From the NCBI GenBank assembly GCA_021234155.1, contig JAJEKV010000015.1, forward strand, positions 716,852-780,851: a DNA stretch of 64,000 nt, in the 5' to 3' direction. Shown in pieces: positions 58,206-64,000 of this stretch. The position numbers were made by a program, and so were the translations under genes. Numbering within the stretch: position 1 is the stretch's first letter; every line of letters starts with the position of its first letter. Source of the DNA: Isoetes taiwanensis. Lineage: Eukaryota > Streptophyta > Lycopodiopsida > Isoetales > Isoetaceae. The notes below the pieces were generated by a model. The model saw nothing but the letters and a program-made list of their open reading frames with translations. It did not search any database and was not told the DNA's origin.

Positions 58206-59655
58206 TTGAAAATATTGAATCTTCAATTATCCTTCAAGAAGAAAAATATTAACACTCATAGTGCCACTACATCAACTGACATAAAGCTTGCCACAACTGA
58301 CAGGACATCTGACAATATAATTGATACTAATAGCAACATCTATTGTGGCATATACTATGGCCACACTAACCCAATCTTCATCTACGGCAAGGCAGGAGCC
58401 GGCAAAACATATGTCCTGAAAGCCCTATGCCTTCGAATACGAGGATCAAAAAACATTGTCCTCCCATGTGCTACTACTGGACTTGCTTCATGTCTCTACC
58501 CTGATGGCAGAACTGCACACTCTTTATTTCAAATCCCTGTCATCGAGAACAACATTAATCTCCATTCGCTACTCGATCCACACTCCCCAAGGGCACGCCT
58601 AATAAGCCAAGCAACTGCCATTATATGGGATGAGTTTCCCATGGCTAACCGAGCAGTCATAGAGGCAGTTGACGTGTTGCTTCAAAAGATAACAGGAACG
58701 AATGCACCCTTTGGAGGAAAACTATTTATAGCAGCAGGAGATTTCAGACAAGTTGCACCAATCGTCAAAAAGGCAAGCAAGACAGCGACAATAAATGCTT
58801 CCATAATATCGTCGCACTTATGGAACCACTTCGAAGTTCTTGAACTCAATGAACCAATTAGAAATGCCGGAGATACCCAGCTCGTGTCTTTCGTCGATGC
58901 GGTCGGAGAAGGAACTCTACTGGAAAACGTGCCATTGACATTATTCAAAACCACCACAAACCCACAAGAAGCAGTTGACTTTCTATACAACAAACAAATC
59001 GTCAAAGACCCAGAAGCGTGTGAAAACAGAGGAATTTTATCTCCCAAAAACATCAATGTCGACGAATTCAACGACACAGTCATACAATTTCTCTCAGATC
59101 CAGACAAACTCTATTACAGCGTGGACAGACTAACAGAAAACGACCAAACCGTAGACGACCACCCGGCAACAACAGACTTTTTAAACGGTTACAGAGACCC
59201 ACCATTGCCACAACACGAGCTTCGACTAAAGCCCAATACGATATGCCACATCACAAAGACGCTCGACAGAGACAGAGGCCTCGTTAAAAATGCCAGGGTC
59301 ATCGTAACCTCATTACATAACAGATTCGTGCAAGTAAAATTACTCACAGGGGACCCACAACAAAAAGACAACATTCACCCCATATCACGTGTTGACTTCT
59401 TCAGTCAGCCAGAAAAATGGCCATGGACAATCCACCGACGCCAACTTCCACTGCGACTCGCGTATTCAACAACATTTAACAGCTGCCTAGGACTCACACT
59501 CGACAAGATTGTCATTGACTTACGCAGTGAAGTCTTTGCCCACGGACAACTTTACACAGCACTCACCCGGATAAGATGTTCTAATTCTCCTAGACAAAGA
59601 CAATAAAACAAACACTACAACCAACGTTGTCTACAAAGAGCTCCTCCATGACTAA
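58206..59655 (+). pseudogene. Helitron Pif1-like helicase domain
   Basis: A 466-codon open frame (58206-59606) with NPIFIYGKAGAGKT (Walker A, about residues 57-70), LPCATTGLAS (motif Ia), IIWDEFPM (Walker B), AAGDFRQVAPI (motif III), LELNEPIRN, and QLYTALTRIR (motif VI) at the end. Near 59578 a small shift ends the frame in CSNSPRQRQ; the other frame continues with NVLILLDKDNKTNTTTNVVY and stops at TAA 59653-59655, giving the usual C-terminus. This is the superfamily 1B 5'-3' helicase fused to Rep in Helitrons. Here it is separated by 4 kb from the Rep part and has only a short linker upstream, so it is the 3' half of the broken element or of a second copy. Except for the final shift it is well preserved. 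Confidence 0.88.
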
Positions 59656-59699
59656 GGTATGTAATTCTCCCTAAAAAAAAAAAAACTCCATTCACCTCA

Positions 59700-59815
59700 A
59701 CGCCGACGATGTAGACGGACCACCGGTCTCCTATTGGCACCGATGCTCCCTCTACATCGTGGGCAACGTCCCCATGGAACAACCTGGGTTCAATTCCCAG
59801 GGGCACGCAAAATCA
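59700..59815 (+). other. tRNA-like T-arm and inverted CGATGTAG pair (possible SINE or Helitron end)
   Basis: A perfect T-arm CTGGG-TTCAATT-CCCAG with B-box GGTTCAATTCC lies at 59784-59800. Upstream, CGATGTAG (about 59706) and CTACATCG (about 59752) are inverted. An A-box is not clear. It could be a tRNA-derived SINE inserted after the helicase, or chance. Confidence 0.35.
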
Positions 59816-59984
59816 TTATTATATTATACTATTCATACCCCCCCTACTATTTTCTCCATTGGACACAATGTACACCACAACAAAAGCGCTCAGCGCTAAA
59901 TTCTTGTACAATATCACTAATATATATACACGTATTAGATGTGTGTTTTGTCATCCCATGGGCATGTTCATAGAGATTCATCCC

Positions 59985-60490
59985 AGCCATCCAATTACGA
60001 AATGAAAGGCCAGGATAATGCCACCTCATTGAGGTGCATGGATGGCCATGATGGGCATGCATGGGCATACATGGGGGCATGCACCACATCCCCGAACCGT
60101 TGGATCGAAAGGGGAGGATAAATCCTAGCCCTTGATTTTTGTGAAGAAGGTGCAAGGAAGATGCCCAAAAATTGAATTTGGTGCGGCCAGATCCTCAACC
60201 GATTAGATTAAAAGGTGAGCATAAATCCTAGCCATTAACTTTTTAATATTATATTGGTTTTTTTCTTTTAAAGGAGGTGAGATGGCACCCTCATTAATAA
60301 AAAAGGTAGTGAGGTGGCAAAGTATTTATGAGAGGACTTTCTAGGAAGCTTCCTTTTGTTTAATTGCCTTCGAGGACACGTAGCTTGCAGTAGAAAGGTG
60401 GGGCCCACGCCGTTGGATTCCTCTCGAAGAGACCTTTCCAATGAGTGGTGCTTTGGCACTATTTTGTCATGCAGTTGGAGCCAACATGAT
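59985..60490 (-). repeat. Right arm of the large inverted repeat
   Basis: Reverse-complement partner of 57040-57510. The outer ends fade near CATGTTGGCTCCAACTGCAT on the minus strand, without a clear terminal motif or target duplication. It encloses the helicase and the T-arm segment with its partner, an interval of about 2.5 kb. Confidence 0.8.
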
Positions 60491-61047
60491 CGAATACTAA
60501 GAATATTCTTGAATCTTGAGTTTCAAAGGAATCTATAGTATGTTGAGGGAATGCAGGGAATCTTCATGGAATCTTGAAGAATCTAGAAGAACCTTGGAGT
60601 ATTCTTTTGAATCTAGGGGATCTTTAGAGAATCTTAGAGAGTCTCAAATAAATCTTTGGGAATCTAGAACAATCTAGAGGAATCTTCATAAAATCCTTAA
60701 GATTCTATGGGAATCTAGATGGAATCTTGGAGAATCTTGGGGAATCTTAATAAAATCTAGGGGAATCTTTGTAGGATATCAGAATCTAGGGAAATCTTTG
60801 TAGAACTTTAAGGAATCTTTGCGAATCCAGAGGAATCTTCTTAAAATTTTTGAGAATCTAAGGAAATATCGATGGAATCTTATAGAATATGAGAGAATCT
60901 TTATAGAATCTTGGGTAATCTAGGGGAATCTCCATAGAATCTTGGGGAACCTAGAGAAATTATGGAATAATCTTTGGGAACCTAGGGGAATCTTCATAGG
61001 ATCTTGGAGAATCTAGGAGAATCTTTATAGAATCTTTATAGACCCAT
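60490..61047. repeat. Degenerate GAATCT-rich array
   Basis: The heptamer GAATCTW recurs several dozen times in about 560 bp, typically as GGAATCTTCATAGAATCTTG or GGGGAATCTTTG, with spacing of about 10-21 bases. No open frame of note. The array directly abuts the right inverted arm. Confidence 0.85.
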
Positions 61048-62136
61048 TGATAGTACAAAGACTTGTGTGGATATATATATAATACATTTTGTCATAAACG
61101 AAGCTTTCTATTCTTAAGCTTTTTAATGCATTCTCTGTTCTCTGGTGGAGGAGGTTGGAAGTTCTACCCTCCCCTAGCTCCAAGGCTGCATTTCTGCTAG
61201 TTCTTGGTTATTTTCATGGTAGAGAAGGATGTTCATATCATGTTCATAATACCATGTTCATAACACTAGTTAGTAAAACTATTTTCCTGATCCATCAAAT
61301 CTGATAATAATGCATCCTAATGCATCTTAAATTGCAAACGAAATGATATTAGATATGAACGATAAGCTTTATAATAATGCATCCTAATGCATCTTACGTA
61401 CAAACTGACAACATTCCAATTTTATGGGTGAATCAGGAGAAAGCACGGCGTGCCCTTTCTTCGGATATCTGTGCTAAGTGCAAATAGGGAAGCACGACAT
61501 TCAAACCTCTAGATGGCATGGTCAATCCGGGGCGCGCATGTTAAATGATGAAGTTAAAACTACAAAGTCATGATTTTCACACATCAATGGTCACAAACTG
61601 GACAACAAACATTAAATCCTGCAGACGCTCTTATTCAGACGTCATCTTACAGGTTGACAGATCCAATATATGATATCATTCTCTATTGCAGAATGATAAG
61701 TTTCTTCCTAAACATCCAGAATATTTCGATAAATTAGATGCTGGGGATTTTGTGCAGAGCAACAAAAGTTGATATACCTTGATGTTCACAAATATGCATC
61801 TTAGAAAGCACCATATACTCTACTCAGCTTCTTCAGACAGGAGACATCCACAAGAAATCCATGTGCCACAAACATAAGATGCCCACTAATGTGGCTATGC
61901 ATCGCTGGAAATCTGAATGCTGCAATCAGATTCTAATACACCATTTACTTTGGTGGATATTCGAGAATCAACCAAACATAAGACCATGTTATTTTGCTCT
62001 CAAGGTACGTTTCCCACTTCACAGATACAGAAGAGTTTCCAATGTAGATACAATGGTTGTTCCATGCAGAACCAAAGAAATGTGTCGTGCCATTTTTGAA
62101 AGCAAAAATGCAAGATTTTTTACTCTGATATACCCG
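61048..62136. other. Intergenic and 3' flank of the CBL gene
   Basis: A 26-bp word (ATAATAATGCATCCTAATGC, then ATCTTA) occurs at 61304 and 61371. Otherwise nothing is supported. The CBL 3' UTR must extend into this region on the minus strand. Confidence 0.5.
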
Positions 62137-63599
62137 CTATGTGTCTTCTACTCTGGAGTGGAAAACAAAACTTGGAAAACATGTTGTGATGTCCCTGTCA
62201 TAATATTGTAATGTCAGACACATAATGAACATATAAGTTGGACGAAAGTAATAGATGCCAAACAAAGTTTGACCAAAGTCAACGTCAGCTGAAGAGTATG
62301 GATAAAGCTTATGCATGCCACACCAGAGAGATATGGGATAATATCTGAAGTGCAGTATTTTATCTAAAAGGTCAGAACTTATCTAAAAGGTCAGAACCTA
62401 TCTAAAAGGTTACCACGCTGTTGCAATTTTATCCTGAATTTGCACAACTAAGAAATGTTTCTGCAATAAAACACGAAAAGAAAATTTGGCACATGCTCAA
62501 ACAATGAAAAACATACTTAAGGTATGGAAGTGTCATATTTTTTAGGAGCGTGGGGTGCTTTTGTACAAGGCTTCGCCATTCCTCTTTGTCAATTTTCCCA
62601 TCATGCTTTGTGTCTGCCTCCTCAAATGTCTAAAAAGGATAAGAAACATTATGTGCGATGTTGCATTTCTTTAAACTTGACTAGTGCAAGAAGAATGTTA
62701 CCTTATCAATAATGTTCTCAACGACTTCATCAGAAAGATTCATACCACATTCAGCAAGGGTTGCTACTACCATTCGCTTAACCTGAAATTCCTTCGTATT
62801 ATATTCAGCATAGTTGGTACAACTGTTAATTGATCCTGATTTATCGAAATGAGAAAATGTCCTTGTAACTAAATTACTTCTGCTGGTTAAAACTAATTAG
62901 GCAGAAGGTCACCATGTGTATTCTTCACTAAGAAATGGAGCCCTATGAAGCTCAACACTTGCCAATATTGAAGAAATCACAGCATAAGAAAAAAAGAAAC
63001 ATAAATCATATTTTAGTTTGTCTTACCTCTGCCCGATCAATGAAGCCTTCTTGTTTAAAATCATACAGTTGAAATGCAACTGCAAGAACAAAAGCAGAGC
63101 GCATAACACTCAGGAAACGAGAAGTCAAAAACACAGATGCATACAGCAATACTAAAAAATACTCACAATCTATTTTCTGATCAACTGGAGCACTGGGATG
63201 GAATAATGAAAGACCTCGAGCAAATTCTCCAAAATCAAGTACACCATTCCGTTTTGCATCAAATAGATCAAACACCTGCAGTCAGATAATGGGCCATAAA
63301 TTGGGAATGATACAAGTAGCCAACTTCCCTCATATGACCTCAATGTTCTTAACACCAGCTGTCATCAAGCAAGTTCAAATACAATACCGAAAACACATAA
63401 AACAATACGTGATTCCTTTTAGTCCAAAGCAGTAATCAGCAAACCTATTGAGATATTACATATAGGCCTTCTTTCTTATTCCAAAAAACACATCAGCCGT
63501 TACCCCTTTTAAATCTAAACATAAGATTTCAAAACTTACACGATCTGCAAATAAGCTGTCCTTTTTGTTGGATTTAAACAGGGCAAACCTAAACTTCTC
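62137..63599 (-). CDS. CBL: Calcineurin B-like Ca2+ sensor (CBL), 3' six exons
   Basis: Minus-strand exons 63599-63540 (60 nt), 63275-63167 (109), 63079-63027 (53), 62782-62702 (81), 62629-62517 (113) and 62194-62137 (58, ending TAG), all with GT-AG borders and consistent phase, encode the last 157 residues. [16 protein letters not shown] leads to EF-hand 2 ([18 protein letters not shown]), EF-hand 3 ([17 protein letters not shown]) and EF-hand 4 ([13 protein letters not shown]), then [18 protein letters not shown] with the FPSF site phosphorylated by CIPK kinases in this family. CBL proteins bind Ca2+ and recruit CIPK kinases to membranes. Roughly 55-70 N-terminal residues, including the first EF-hand and any myristoylation or tonoplast signal, lie beyond 63600 and probably beyond the window, so the subtype cannot be told. 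No sign of damage. Confidence 0.95.
62361..62410. repeat. 19-bp tandem repeat in the last CBL intron
   Basis: TATCTAAAAGGTCAGAACY occurs as two full units and one partial unit within the intron 62195-62516. Confidence 0.9.
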
Positions 63600-64000
63600 C
63601 TGCAGAACAACATCATCAGTTTAAAAGGTAGAACTATAGCTCCATATTTGGCATGGCTATAGCTACAGGGATCATTTTATTACGTTTTACCATTAAGATG
63701 TCAAATCAGGTTGGAAATATTTATAAGCTACTTACAGAAGAATAGGCACTTGATGCGGTTAACAAATTTATACATATTTTTTAACTATTATTGAAAGGCT
63801 AGCATTCAAAATACATGCCCTTTGATACTTCATCTATCTGTTTTTTATATTAAGGCCATTGTTGGACGCAGAAAATTGCATGATAATAATAGATTATCAC
63901 AATGCATGTTCCTAAATAAACGGACATATGTACTCTTTACTATCATCACATTAAATAGCATATTGCATCCAGCATCACCATATCTACAGGGATCCCCATA
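63600..64000 (-). other. Upstream intron of the CBL gene
   Basis: Preceded by the acceptor TTCTGCAG of the 60-nt exon. I found no reading of the conserved upstream exon (VEALxELFKxISSS type) in this stretch, so it is taken as intron up to the window edge. Confidence 0.6.

Noticed and set aside
58682-59107. 141-codon minus-strand frame
   Set aside because: Shadow of the Pif1-like helicase frame.

Overview
The window reads as nuclear DNA of a land plant. It is AT-rich overall, carries spliced protein genes of plant-specific type (a LIF2/hnRNP-Q-like RNA-binding protein and a calcineurin B-like calcium sensor), and is filled with plant-style transposable elements. These include an element with a primer-binding site for initiator tRNA-Met, L1-type LINEs with a zinc-knuckle tail, a Helitron, and a Harbinger-like MITE. 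I cannot name the species. There are no operons, ribosome binding sites, CRISPR arrays or prokaryotic signals.

Layout. 0.35-1.8 kb: remains of a Ulp1-like protease gene of the kind carried by plant DNA transposons (+). 3.6-9.1 kb: two diverged, broken copies of one transposase family (motifs DFAENY-like, SDDRSHD, DGC..FKS, GHGKG), both on the minus strand; a two-exon reading frame with a TATA box at 6.3-6.9 kb is probably the 5' part of the first copy. 9.1-11.3 kb: low-complexity and short-period repeats. 11.75-15.99 kb: the 3' end of an L1 LINE, interrupted by a complete non-coding LTR retrotransposon (LTRs 13127-13963 and 15114-15956, 5-bp target duplication AATCC); the poly(A) of the L1 lies on the far side. 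18.9-23.0 kb: an intact nine-exon host gene (minus) encoding a three-RRM protein of 499 residues. 24.6-25.1 kb: a pogo/DDE_1-type transposase relic. 25.3-26.7 kb: a tandem duplication and diverged relatives of the LTR. 27.2-32.2 and 33.2-37.8 kb: two GC-rich LINE copies (minus), each ending in a (TTCC)n tail, with a 1-kb island of exon-like host sequence between them. 37.8-40.9 kb: a degenerate L1 (+). 41-44 kb: scattered exon-like segments. 49.2-59.7 kb: a broken Helitron (+) with AT-hook leader exons, a Rep domain and a Pif1-like helicase; its middle is replaced by other repeats, including a Harbinger-like MITE, and the helicase lies between two inverted repeat arms. 60.5-61.05 kb: a degenerate GAATCT-rich array. 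62.1-63.6 kb: the six 3' exons of a CBL gene (minus), whose 5' end lies beyond the window.

Only the RRM gene and the CBL gene look functional. The RRM protein should act in nuclear RNA or chromatin regulation, and the CBL protein in Ca2+ signalling with CIPK kinases; nothing in the sequence links them functionally. The rest is a record of nested transposon insertion and decay.
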